Below are positions 55,417 through 63,822 of a stretch of 64,000 nt of DNA, one piece after another. The translations under genes and the position numbers were made by a program. Positions within the stretch are counted from its first letter, which is position 1. Each line of letters starts with the position of its first letter. The notes under the pieces were generated by a model. The model searched no databases. It was not told the origin of the DNA and worked only from the letters and a program-made list of their open reading frames with translations. Source of the DNA: Mesorhizobium temperatum (GTDB lineage Bacteria; Pseudomonadota; Alphaproteobacteria; Rhizobiales; Rhizobiaceae); NCBI RefSeq assembly GCF_002284575.1, contig NZ_NPKJ01000037.1, forward strand, positions 41,084 to 105,083, written 5' to 3'.

Positions 55417-56040
55417 ATGTACCGGCCCCGTCTATCTGTCGAAGACCGCCCCGATGTGCTTCTGGCCGCGATCCGCGAGATCGGCTTCGCCACGGTCGTG
55501 ACGCCGACGCCTGCAGGCATCGAGGCCACGCATGTGCCGACCATCGCGCGGCAGGCTCCGGATGGAGGCCTGGTCCTCGCGGCCCACGTCGCGCGTGCCA
55601 ACGCGCATTGGCGGGTATCAGAGGCCAGCGCCAGTCTCGCGATTTTTCAGGGCCCTCACACCTACATGTCGCCGCAGTGGTATCCGACCAAGCGCGGGAC
55701 GGGAAAGGTCGTTCCCACATGGCTCTATATCGCCATACACGCGCACGGAACCTTGACCGCGATTGAGGATAGGGCCTGGCTGCGCCGCCAGGTTGAAGAC
55801 CTGACCGACCGGCACGAGGCCACGCGCACAGCGCCCTGGAGCGTGTCGGATGCGCCGCAAAAATATATCGACAGCATGATGCGGGGCATTGTCGGTCTGG
55901 AATTTCGCGTCGAGCGCCTCGAGGGAGCATGGAAACTGAATGAGGAAGAGAACGCCGCCGACTTGGAGGGCACACGCCGGGGGCTTGAGGCCGCCGGTCA
56001 GGCCGGCGAGCTCTTGGCACGAGCCCTTGCCGAGCGGTGA
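55417..56040 (+). CDS. PaiB-family FMN-binding protein (copy 2)
   Basis: A 207-residue PaiB protein: MYRPRLSVEDRPDVLLAAIR, TPAGIEATHVPTI, LVLAAHVARANAHW, YMSPQWYPTKRG, VVPTWLYIAIHAHG and C-terminal VGLEFRVERLEGAWKLNEEE. About 40-45% like copy 1 by eye, so an old paralogue rather than a fresh duplicate. It abuts the B3/B4 gene. Both PaiB genes frame the MocR-regulated locus. Confidence 0.85.
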   Translation: MYRPRLSVEDRPDVLLAAIREIGFATVVTPTPAGIEATHVPTIARQAPDGGLVLAAHVARANAHWRVSEASASLAIFQGPHTYMSPQWYPTKRGTGKVVPTWLYIAIHAHGTLTAIEDRAWLRRQVEDLTDRHEATRTAPWSVSDAPQKYIDSMMRGIVGLEFRVERLEGAWKLNEEENAADLEGTRRGLEAAGQAGELLARALAER

Positions 56041-56314
56041 CGGTCGGTAGCGAAGTGCCGCCGCGGCGGGACCTGTAAAATCCAAGGAGGCGGAAGAGGC
56101 GGACAGCGCGTTGATCCGCCTCGAGGGTAGCAAGAGGCGAAGGGGCTGCCGCGACCACGACCCGCCGGAAGCCTAAATCAGCTCTCGGACCTTTGCGGCC
56201 ATTGACAACCGATACGATGGGACGACGCGATGGACCCACAGCTGCCATTGACCGGCTGGCAGATGAGGGCTCCTCGGAATTAAAAGGTCGGCCGTCTGAA
56301 ACGAGGATGTCCCC

Positions 56315-57118
56315 ATGCGCATGTATCAGGTAGACGCGTTTACCGACCGGCTTTTTGCGGGGAACCCTGCTGCCGTTCTGGTGCTCGACGACTGGCTGCC
56401 AGATGACCTGATGCTTGCGATCACCCAAGAGAACAATCTTGCCGAAACCGCTTTCGCCAAAGCGCGGTCGGATGGCGCGTGGGATTTGCGGTGGTTTGCT
56501 CCGGCGCATGAGGTCGATTTCTGCGGCCATGCCACCCTGGCAACCGCGCATGTGTTACTGACCGAGGCCAAGGCCGAAGCTCCGCTTATCTTTCACACGC
56601 GCGTCGGCGAGTTGCGAGTTACACAAGGCCCGCATGGCTACCGACTGGACTTTCCCCGTCTGCCCCCGGAGCCATTGGAGACGCTTCCCGCAGAAATCGC
56701 ACGTGTTTTCGACAATCCACCTGTCCGCATCTTCCGAAACTTCGAGAACATCTTCGCCGATCTCGGCAGCGCGGATGCTGTGCGTAGCTTTGTCCCTGAC
56801 CTTGCCTCGATTGCTCGCCTCGGACGTGTGGGCCTTGTCGTGACGGGGCAGGAAGCCGACAACGGGCGAGCGCATTTCGTGTCCCGTTACTTTGCCCCCG
56901 GAGCCGGCATTCCCGAGGATCCAGTCACCGGGTCAATTCATGCCACGCTGGTTCCTTACTGGGGGGAGCGGCTAGGGCGCAAAAGGCTCATGGCTTTTCA
57001 GGCGTCGGCACGAGGCGGATGGCTTGATTGTGAATTGACCGAAGATCGAGTCTTTCTGGTCGGAAATGCCGTGACCTTCATGAAAGCCATGATTTCCCTT
57101 CCCAATGGTGCTTTGTAG
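56315..57118 (+). CDS. PhzF-family isomerase
   Basis: A 267-residue diaminopimelate-epimerase-like fold protein: MRMYQVDAFTDRLFAGNPAAVLVLDDWLPD, catalytic Glu in ENNLAETAFA, RWFAPAHEVDFCGHATLATAHVL, and GAGIPEDPVTGSIHATLVPYW near the end. PhzF isomerises a phenazine precursor; most relatives have unknown substrates. No other phenazine genes are present. 274 bp separate it from paiB2, so it may have its own promoter. Confidence 0.87.
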   Translation: MRMYQVDAFTDRLFAGNPAAVLVLDDWLPDDLMLAITQENNLAETAFAKARSDGAWDLRWFAPAHEVDFCGHATLATAHVLLTEAKAEAPLIFHTRVGELRVTQGPHGYRLDFPRLPPEPLETLPAEIARVFDNPPVRIFRNFENIFADLGSADAVRSFVPDLASIARLGRVGLVVTGQEADNGRAHFVSRYFAPGAGIPEDPVTGSIHATLVPYWGERLGRKRLMAFQASARGGWLDCELTEDRVFLVGNAVTFMKAMISLPNGAL

Positions 57119-57480
57119 GGCTCACAGATGCCTGCAAAGTCCTCCGCATGGCAGCCATCAGATCTTTGCTCGTTGAGCTTCCGCTCTGCTTGCCATGCCC
57201 GGCGGACTGAGGAACAGAACCGTGTCGCCAGAGGCGATCCAGCGACAGGTAGCCAGCTCCCTGATCTGCCCCTGATCCAGCGATGGATGGGCATCGAAGT
57301 CGAAGCCATCCAGTTCGCGCACGCGAGCTTGCTCGACATGGAGATGCGCCGCTCGTTGCGCCGGGCGATCTCCGCGACACAAAGAAGGCCATGGCCTCGC
57401 GCAAGGTCATCTTCGAACGCGCAGCCTCGTCCAGCAACGTATCGAGTTGGTCACGGATCGCCGCTGGATGAAAGTTGAGT
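57110..57480 (-). pseudogene. IS21-family istB (helper ATPase) remnant
   Basis: Read leftward with frameshifts: SKMTLREAMAFFVSR, then RVRELDGFDFDAHPSLDQGQ, IRELATCRWIASGDTVLFL and a broken Walker A (SPPGM for GPPGVGK). This is the N-terminal part of IstB. It ends at the PhzF stop. istA is absent. Confidence 0.78.
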
Positions 57481-58382
57481 GGGGCAGGTCGCAATTTGCC
57501 ATGGTCATATGGTCGGCCACGACGACGCGACGCCCCCGGCAGCCGCGGATAACAAACGAATCCTTCCGATTCAGCTTAGCTGGAATGTGTTGTGTAACAA
57601 ACTGCGTAACTGACAGAGCAAAAAATTCAATAATTTCAATGGCCGCCTACGTATGAAATCGAACGACGTTAAGTCCGCCAAACCATTTCTGAGCCTGTTC
57701 CACCGGCCAGAACCAGAGGACCTAGAGGGTCGAGTATCTAGGGGCTAACAACGCCTATTTCTCCAGCGTGCCATGATTCTCCAAGGCCTACCAGTCGTTG
57801 GCTTCCTTCGCGAAAGATCGGGCCAAAACATCAGCGACCGGTCACAGTTTCAGTTGCCGCGGGAAGCGCACGTCAAAACCCGAGTGTCGTGCAGAAGATC
57901 GCACATTTGCAGGGCGACTGCGCTGCGAAAAATGGGCGAAGCCATGAACGAGCTCAAAGACACGCCTATTAAAAACCTGGGCCGCCGTTCGCTCTCCAGA
58001 TTTCGATGGGGATCGCGCCGATTGAGGTTAGTGACGACGTGGCGAATGGCTGGAGTGGGGCCGTTAGCGGAATGGCTGCTTGCGGCGTAGGGAAAGCGAC
58101 AGCGGACGTTCAACTTGCGAGGCCACACGTCGCAGCCTGACCTGCCGTCCGCCGTTAAGCAAAATAGACCGCGTCGTCGGCGTCGTCGACGTCAGGCCGG
58201 GTATCCTTGAGCCCCTGCAGAACTTTCGCGCGAAACCAGGCATCATGGGCATTGCTGTTGCTGACAAGCTCAAGCGGCAAAGGCGCCCTCATTCGCTGTG
58301 CGGGTCAAGTGGATGCGCACGGCATCCGAAACGGTGAGTGCGGCTGCCGAAGGCTATGGCACGCAGCCGGTACCCCGGCCGG
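57481..58382. other. 900-bp region without a recognisable gene
   Basis: Short frames only, with some AT-rich stretches (57540-57660). No promoter, repeat or known gene fragment could be named. It separates the metabolic locus from the stress locus. Confidence 0.5.
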
Positions 58383-58829
58383 TCAGGGCTCACTGTAACC
58401 ACTGGCAAAGAGACGCAGGTCATGAGCCTCGGGATTGCGACGGAAGATCAACGCGCCCTTCCGCTGGGATTTTTGTGGGATATAATCGAGCGTAGCACTG
58501 CTCTCCTCGACGACCTCGTCGCCGCTACGGAGTTCACCTTTGATCTCGACAGCAGCAACTGACTGTCCCGCGCGGTTGGCGGCGGCGAACTCGACCACGT
58601 AGCCGCCCTCGGTGGCGGCGACCTCGAGCGGCAGCACAACGATCTGGGCGGTCCCGTTGCGCCCGCTCAAGCCATCGAGAACAAGATAGCTGAGCACGGC
58701 AAGCAGGGCTACGGAGCTTATACCCGCGACTATCCACTCCGTGACCGAAGTCCCTGGTTTCCGTGTTATTCCTTTGTTGTCGGACTGCTGCTTTTGTTGC
58801 TTGTCGCCCTTTGCGGAATTCTTTGTCAC
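58383..58829 (-). CDS. TIGR02588-family protein
   Basis: A 148-residue single-span membrane protein: charged N-terminus (KGDKQQKQQSDNKG), helix WIVAGISSVALLAVLSYLVL, then an outer beta-rich domain (GGYVVEFAAANRAGQSVAAVEIKGEL; LDYIPQKSQRKGALIF). This matches the TIGR02588 family, always found with TIGR02587. Role unknown. The GTG start overlaps the partner's stop as GTGA. Confidence 0.8.
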   Translation of the reverse strand: MTKNSAKGDKQQKQQSDNKGITRKPGTSVTEWIVAGISSVALLAVLSYLVLDGLSGRNGTAQIVVLPLEVAATEGGYVVEFAAANRAGQSVAAVEIKGELRSGDEVVEESSATLDYIPQKSQRKGALIFRRNPEAHDLRLFASGYSEP

Positions 58830-59668
58830 AGGATGAGCCTCGCAACCGCCGCCCCGAGTGCGCCTGGAAACGAGAGAACCACGACTGCACTGAGTGTCTC
58901 CGAAAACCCGACGCCATCGGTCCTGCCGAACGTCCAAAGGATATAGAGGTTCACAAGCATCACCAGGACATAGCCGACGATCGCATAGCGAAAGAAGATG
59001 CTGAGGAACCCAGCGCCTGGCTCGGGGCTGTGCGAGCCGCGGAATTCGAACTCATAGACGAAGGCGTGCATGAGAGCGAGGGTTGCCACCACCAGAGCGA
59101 TTTCCTGCCAAGGGTGCATCTTGTAAGCGATGAGGACGACCTCTTCCGTCGGTGCGATGTTCACCGATAGAAACAACGCTCCGACCACCATCAGGAACAG
59201 TTCTCCGGCGTAGCCGGGCTCCGGAATCTGCTCCTCCTCCAACGAGCCCGGGCCAAGCTGGGCGCGAGCCAAAGATGCTCCGAGACTGCCTGGGACAACC
59301 TGCACCGCAATCTTGCCAATCACCTCCCGCAGCGGCATTTCGACGGTCACGATGCCGAAAATAAAGAGCACCGCAGTAGCCGCGACAGTGGCCACAAGAA
59401 TGGCGACAAAAGCATCGGCGATGCGGTCACCGAGCATCACCGTTTGGCGAAAGCCTCCATACTTGTGCAGCAACACCAGCATTGGCAAAGTGACAGCCAG
59501 CAAGAGGGCGAGCCGCAATGGGTGAAGGTGAAAGCCCAGCGCCCAGGCTTCCATGGTCATCAGCACCGGTACGGCGAAGATCAACGCTCCGGCGAAGGCG
59601 CGGCCAAGACCAATCCAGAACTCACGCGGAGTTGGTCCGTGCCTGACGATGACCTCAGCTGGCGGCAC
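58826..59668 (-). CDS. TIGR02587-family integral membrane protein
   Basis: A 280-residue protein with about seven membrane helices (AFAGALIFAVPVLMTMEAWAL; LRLALLLAVTLPMLVLLHKY; IADAFVAILVATVAATAVLF; ELFLMVVGALFLSVN; IALVVATLALMHAFVYEFEF). The block APTEEVVLIAYKMHPWQ is a family mark. Function unknown; the pair is common in rhizobia and other soil bacteria. It precedes the TIGR02588 gene in one operon and has a general-stress-type promoter element upstream. Confidence 0.83.
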   Translation of the reverse strand: MPPAEVIVRHGPTPREFWIGLGRAFAGALIFAVPVLMTMEAWALGFHLHPLRLALLLAVTLPMLVLLHKYGGFRQTVMLGDRIADAFVAILVATVAATAVLFIFGIVTVEMPLREVIGKIAVQVVPGSLGASLARAQLGPGSLEEEQIPEPGYAGELFLMVVGALFLSVNIAPTEEVVLIAYKMHPWQEIALVVATLALMHAFVYEFEFRGSHSPEPGAGFLSIFFRYAIVGYVLVMLVNLYILWTFGRTDGVGFSETLSAVVVLSFPGALGAAVARLIL

Positions 59669-60003
59669 GCCGCTTCCTTTCAGAGGTAGCCTGATCTTCC
59701 AGTAGTATTGGCATTGCGATCAAGCGGGGAACAATGTTTCCTGCGCGTTCTTGTTCCGAACTACTGCGTTGGCTCTCATGCTCAAACCGCGCAGCAATGG
59801 CCACACAACTTAGAAGCAGCCGCAACACGCGAGATCACGATGATGTCGCAGATCGCTTCTTGTATTGGTCAGTAGGTTAGGGGATAGGTCTCCGACATAC
59901 CAATAACCTGACACTCTCGCCATGATGTGGCGGTCTGAATTGTAGGCGCAGAACCCGTGGGGTTGGCGGCGCAAGCTTTGCCGAGGCCAACCCCCTCCGC
60001 AGG
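59669..60003. other. Intergenic region between two leftward genes
   Basis: Holds the GGAAC-N16-CATT element of the TIGR02587 gene (59733-59757) and otherwise nothing recognised. A C-G-rich hairpin-like stretch near 59950-59990 may end the DUF892 transcript. Confidence 0.4.
59733..59757 (-). promoter_or_regulatory. EcfG-type stress promoter element, TIGR02587 gene
   Basis: On the minus strand GGAAC, 16 bases, CATT, about 65-90 bp before the start. EcfG/RpoE2 promoters read GGAAC-N16/17-CGTT; one mismatch here. Confidence 0.55.
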
Positions 60004-60531
60004 TTATGCAGCCTGTTGCAATGCGCGTTCGTTCACACCGCGCTCGCCAAGGGCGGAGAGCGCTTCGTCTGTTTTTGTCTCTTCTTGGAGTGTGGCCTTC
60101 AGGAGCTTCACCGCTTCGGGCTTTCCAAGCTGTTCCGCCCACGCGATGAGGGTGCCGTAGCGGGCGATTTCGTAATGCTCGACCGCCTGGGCTGCTGCCA
60201 CCAAGCCAGCGTCCAGGGCCGGAGCACCCTTGTATTCTTCGAGGATATCCGAGCCCTCTTCGAGAATGCCGTCAATGGCTGGGCAGGTCTTGCCACGAGC
60301 GGACTTGCCGAAGAGTTCGAACACCTGTTCGAGGCGTTCGACCTGGCCTTCGGTCTCGGCGCGGTGCTTCTCGAAAGCCGCCGTCACCTCTTCGGATTCT
60401 GCTCCCTTTGCCATTTTTGGCAGCGCCCTCAAGATCTTCTTCTCTGCGTAATACAGGTCCTTCAAGCCGTCGAGGAATAGGTCTTCCAGGCTCTTCGTTT
60501 CCGTTTTTGCGGCCTTCTTCGTGGTTGCCAT
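60004..60531 (-). CDS. DUF892 / YciF-type ferritin-like protein
   Basis: A 175-residue all-helical protein. Start MATTKKAAKTETKSLEDLFLDGLKD, then YYAEKKILRALPKMAKGA, AETEGQVERLEQVFELFGKS and the ferritin-like HYEIARYGTLIAWAEQLG with Glu and His metal ligands. These proteins form diiron dimers and are induced by stress. ATG 60531 is preceded by a Lys/Ala-rich start typical of the family. A stress-type promoter element lies 50-75 bp upstream. Confidence 0.88.
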   Translation of the reverse strand: MATTKKAAKTETKSLEDLFLDGLKDLYYAEKKILRALPKMAKGAESEEVTAAFEKHRAETEGQVERLEQVFELFGKSARGKTCPAIDGILEEGSDILEEYKGAPALDAGLVAAAQAVEHYEIARYGTLIAWAEQLGKPEAVKLLKATLQEETKTDEALSALGERGVNERALQQAA

Positions 60532-60582
60532 TGTGTTCGTCTCCGGGTTGGTAGAAGCCTCGCCGTGTCGGAGGCCACTGAT

Positions 60583-60607
60583 AACCCGCCGCTCCAATAC
60601 TTGTTCC
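60583..60607 (-). promoter_or_regulatory. EcfG-type stress promoter element, DUF892 gene
   Basis: Minus strand GGAAC, 16 bases, GGTT; one mismatch to GGAAC-N16/17-CGTT. It lies 52-76 bp upstream of the start. Confidence 0.58.
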
Positions 60608-60916
60608 ATCATTTCGGGGTACCAAGCGGTCGGCCGTCAATCCAGTCGGGCAGCTTCTGGAGCTGGCAAAGGCGAGGGTCAGATTGGAAGCGCCGAGCAA
60701 CGCGACAAAAATCTGCGCCAGGAAAAATGAGCCGCTAACAGGGTCGACCACCGGCACCGTCTGCCCGGCATAAGTCGGTCTGCATCACCGCACCCGCCGC
60801 GCGGCTCGCGTCGACGGCGAAGCCCTCACCCCCGACGAGGTCCATTGCTGGCGCAATTTGCGAACTACTTCGCTCGCCCGTTCGCATCACTCCGCAATCG
60901 TTTGCATCACAAACCG
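60608..60916. other. Intergenic region between divergent stress genes
   Basis: About 310 bp separating the DUF892 promoter from that of the cardiolipin synthase. No gene or repeat recognised. Confidence 0.45.
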
Positions 60917-60941
60917 GGAACGAACAGGACTGTTCGTCATT
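60917..60941 (+). promoter_or_regulatory. EcfG-type stress promoter element, cardiolipin synthase gene
   Basis: GGAAC, 16 bases, CATT at 60917-60941, about 130 bp before GTG 61072. One mismatch to the consensus, the same variant as in front of the TIGR02587 gene. Confidence 0.5.
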
Positions 60942-61071
60942 TCACAGGACGCTTTTCTCGAACTGCATTGTGTTGTCATTAGTTGCGCATGACCGGGGAT
61001 TTCGACCAACGGCAAGCAGGCGCGCTTCACCGCGCTCCGCGGCGGATGCACGTGCAGTTAAAGGGGGATGG

Positions 61072-62349
61072 GTGAAACGGCTGCTCGACATTCGCCTTCC
61101 CATAGGGGTCGTCCTGGGTTTCGTGTTGCTGGTCCTTACGCTCAACCTCATTCCCGAGCAGCATGCAGTACGCCAACGCATTCCACATACCTATGGCATT
61201 TCCGACCCGCAGTTCCTTGAGACCATGGAGGCCGTCTACGGCGGCGAAGTACGCCGGGGACATGGCGTTGAAACGCTTGTAAACGGCGATGAGATATTCC
61301 CGGCCATGCTCGGCGCAATCAGGGAAGCGCGGTCCTCGGTCAACTTTGAAACCTACATCTATTGGTCCGGAGAGATCGCTTTGCGCTTCGCCAACACTCT
61401 CGCCGACAAGGCGCGGGAGGGCGTACCAGTTCGCGTCCTCGTCGATTGGGTGGGGAGCATTCCGTTCGACCAACGCCTCATCGACATCATGCAGCAGGCC
61501 GGGGTTTCGTTTCACCGCTTTCGGCCGCTCCACTGGTACACCCTCGACCGGGTGAACAATCGCACGCACCGCAAGCTCCTCATCGTTGATGGATCTGTCG
61601 GGTTCACCGGCGGAGTTGGAATTGGCGACGAGTGGCTGGGTGACGCACGCAACGCCGACGAATGGCGTGACACTCACTATCGCGTCACCGGCCCGGCAGT
61701 GTCTGCAATGCAGGCGGCGTTTGCCGATAACTGGCTGGAAGCGACGGGCGAGGTCTTGCAGGGCAGCAAGTTCTACCCGGCCCAGGACGAGGGCGGCTCT
61801 TTAGGGGCGCAGGTCGTCATTTCGTGGCAGCCCGAAGGTTCGGTATCAATGCATCAGATGATGCTGATGGCGTTGGCGGCGGCGGAACGCCACATCCGGA
61901 TCGGCATGGCGTATTTCGTGCCCGATGATGTTGCTCTCGCACAGTTGCTTGCGGCTCGGGCACGCGGCGTCGAGATCGACATCATAGTTCCCAGCGAGAA
62001 CACCGATGTGCCGATCGTGCGGAAAAGTTCGCGCTATTTCTGGGGCGACCTGCTGCGTTCCGGTGTGCGGATACATGAATTCCAGCCGACTATGTATCAC
62101 CCCAAGCTCGTGATCGTAGACGACGCTTGGGTAACCATGGGATCGGCCAATCTCGACGAGCGTTCGCTACGGCTCAACGACGAGGCTAACCTCAATATTT
62201 ACGGGGAGGAGTTCGCCGCCGAACAGATTGCGATCTTTCAGGACGATCTTAAACGGTCGCGGCAGATCAGTCTTCAGGAATGGCAAAGTCGACCGCTCAG
62301 TGAAAAATTCACTGACTGGATCGCGAGCTGGATGAGAGCTCAACTTTAG
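61072..62349 (+). CDS. Cardiolipin synthase-like phospholipase D protein
   Basis: A 425-residue PLD-superfamily enzyme with one N-terminal membrane helix (PIGVVLGFVLLVLTLNLIP) and two HKD motifs: H-x-K-x4-D in THRKLLIVDGSVGFTGG and YHPKLVIVDDAWVTMGSANLDERS. Such enzymes join two phosphatidyl groups into cardiolipin. GTG 61072 follows AAAGGGGGA; the frame is open to 60970 but that part lacks homology and lies in the leader. It diverges from the DUF892 gene. Confidence 0.88.
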   Translation: MKRLLDIRLPIGVVLGFVLLVLTLNLIPEQHAVRQRIPHTYGISDPQFLETMEAVYGGEVRRGHGVETLVNGDEIFPAMLGAIREARSSVNFETYIYWSGEIALRFANTLADKAREGVPVRVLVDWVGSIPFDQRLIDIMQQAGVSFHRFRPLHWYTLDRVNNRTHRKLLIVDGSVGFTGGVGIGDEWLGDARNADEWRDTHYRVTGPAVSAMQAAFADNWLEATGEVLQGSKFYPAQDEGGSLGAQVVISWQPEGSVSMHQMMLMALAAAERHIRIGMAYFVPDDVALAQLLAARARGVEIDIIVPSENTDVPIVRKSSRYFWGDLLRSGVRIHEFQPTMYHPKLVIVDDAWVTMGSANLDERSLRLNDEANLNIYGEEFAAEQIAIFQDDLKRSRQISLQEWQSRPLSEKFTDWIASWMRAQL

Positions 62350-62663
62350 GAGCCGCGGGCGTTCCGCCTCCGGTCAGGATCACGGCTCCTGTTCATTTGG
62401 CCGATTAGCTTGGGCCGGCCACAGTTTTACGCAACCCCTGCCACCGGTACGCCCCGGCTGGGGAAGTGGCGCCATGGTCGAGGAACCGGCCACGGAACAT
62501 GTCCTTTTCACGATCCAGCCAACGACGAACCGTACAGGACCCACCAGTTTGCAATAGGCCCGGAACGCGGTGCTTTGACCCAGCAGTGATGGCGGGCACA
62601 ATGTGGGAGGAGCGGGGGACGCCTGCCTCAATAACGAGGCAGGCTTCACGCTCCGTTTGAGCC
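62350..62663. other. Region between convergent genes, no gene recognised
   Basis: About 310 bp between the cardiolipin synthase and the leftward stress protein. A minus-strand frame here (VRRWLDREKDMFRGRF) looks partly coding but matches nothing I know. Confidence 0.4.
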
Positions 62664-63260
62664 TTATCGGGGGAACGGGGTGATGATCGGATCTTCGTCC
62701 TGACTACGTCGATATTCGCTGCGAGCATCTTCATCCCATGGATCGGCCGATTCATCAAAGCCAGCCCACCCGTCAGCTTCAAACTCGCGCCTCAGTGCGG
62801 CTGCATCCGACGCCTGTCCCAATATGGCCTGCGCGGCATCCGCCTGAGCTTCATCAACGCGGGCAATCACTAAGGTCTTCCCCCGTCTGACACCCTCGGC
62901 GTAAACATGCGCGTCGTGCTCATCAATTCCTGCGTCGGTTAAGGAACCGAGCAAGCCGCCCACCGCTCCGCCGGCCGCGGCACCAATCAGGGTAGTCGCC
63001 AGCCACCCCACGCCGACAACCGGACCGATGCCCGGAATGGCAAACGCGCCAAGTCCGGCCAGCAGGCCCCCAACACCTCCGACGGCAGCGCCAACACTCG
63101 CGCCGGCTACTGTGCCGTCCGCATCCTGCATCTCTGCCGACCCACTTCCGGACGGTGCAACAAGACTGATGTCGCTGCTTGAAACCCCGGCATACTCCAG
63201 AGCTTCGACTGCCTGGGTGGCCTGTTCATAGGTATCATAAAGTCCGCTGATCGTTCTCAT
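62664..63260 (-). CDS. General stress protein with glycine-zipper region
   Basis: A 198-residue protein. N-terminal ferredoxin-like domain MRTISGLYDTYEQATQAVEALE as in heat-induced stress protein YflT/GSP17M families, then a Gly/Ala-rich hydrophobic double span (GASVGAAVGGVGGLLAGLGA; GVGWLATTLIGAAAGGAVGG), then DEHDAHVYAEGVRRGKTLVIARVDE and an acidic tail. Role unknown, probably membrane-linked stress response. The start has GGTGAAGAATG around it, and a GGAAC-N16-AGTT element lies ~50-70 bp upstream. Confidence 0.8.
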   Translation of the reverse strand: MRTISGLYDTYEQATQAVEALEYAGVSSSDISLVAPSGSGSAEMQDADGTVAGASVGAAVGGVGGLLAGLGAFAIPGIGPVVGVGWLATTLIGAAAGGAVGGLLGSLTDAGIDEHDAHVYAEGVRRGKTLVIARVDEAQADAAQAILGQASDAAALRREFEADGWAGFDESADPWDEDARSEYRRSQDEDPIITPFPR

Positions 63261-63306
63261 TCTTCACCTTTTTTGCCACCCGCGGATGCGGGCAGTCCGA
63301 GCAGTA

Positions 63307-63331
63307 AACTCGGGCGTTCGCGAAACGTTCC
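63307..63331 (-). promoter_or_regulatory. EcfG-type stress promoter element, stress protein gene
   Basis: Minus strand GGAAC, 16 bases, AGTT; one mismatch to GGAAC-N16/17-CGTT, 47-71 bp before the start. Confidence 0.55.
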
Positions 63332-63410
63332 GACTTTAAGACAAGCGCCCCTCACAGTGACGATTTGACTGACCCAGATTACCTCCCGGTCCACGACCAC
63401 GGCCACCGAA

Positions 63411-63822
63411 ATGGCGAAAGAGCTCACAACGCGACTAACGTCGCTTGGACGGGCGCACGACCTTGTGCGCCCGCTTCCGGGTCACCAGGGGCGGGCAGCG
63501 CTGCTGGGCGACCTGCTGTCCGTTCTGCTCTCGCCATATGAAGACATGGGAGCATTCAGCGGCCGCATTCGCGTAGCGGTTCCCCGCATGGGAGTTGGCG
63601 AGGGGGCGGCGACTGCCATTCCACGAGCGCGACGAGGACGTGAATATTGTCTGGACTGAACGAGGCGGACCGGAGGTCGAAGCTAGCAGGTTAGAAGGCT
63701 ACGGGAGCAAACTGGTCGCGCGAAGCGTATCAGGCCAGCTTGGCGGCTCGATCGCATATGACTGGTCGGAGGATGGATTGATCGTCAACCTCAAGGTCAA
63801 GGCCAAAAAGCTGGCCGCATAG
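63411..63822 (+). pseudogene. HWE-family histidine kinase remnant
   Basis: Frame 1 (63411-63659) gives RLTSLGRAHDLV, a dimerisation-domain piece, and RIRVAVPRMGVGEGAATAI. Frame 2 (to 63822) gives VWTERGGPEV and GYGSKLVARSVSGQLGGSIAYDW, the end of the ATPase domain of HWE kinases. The centre (N and G1 boxes) is deleted and the two parts are out of frame; the sensor half is missing. HWE kinases often feed the general stress response. Confidence 0.75.
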
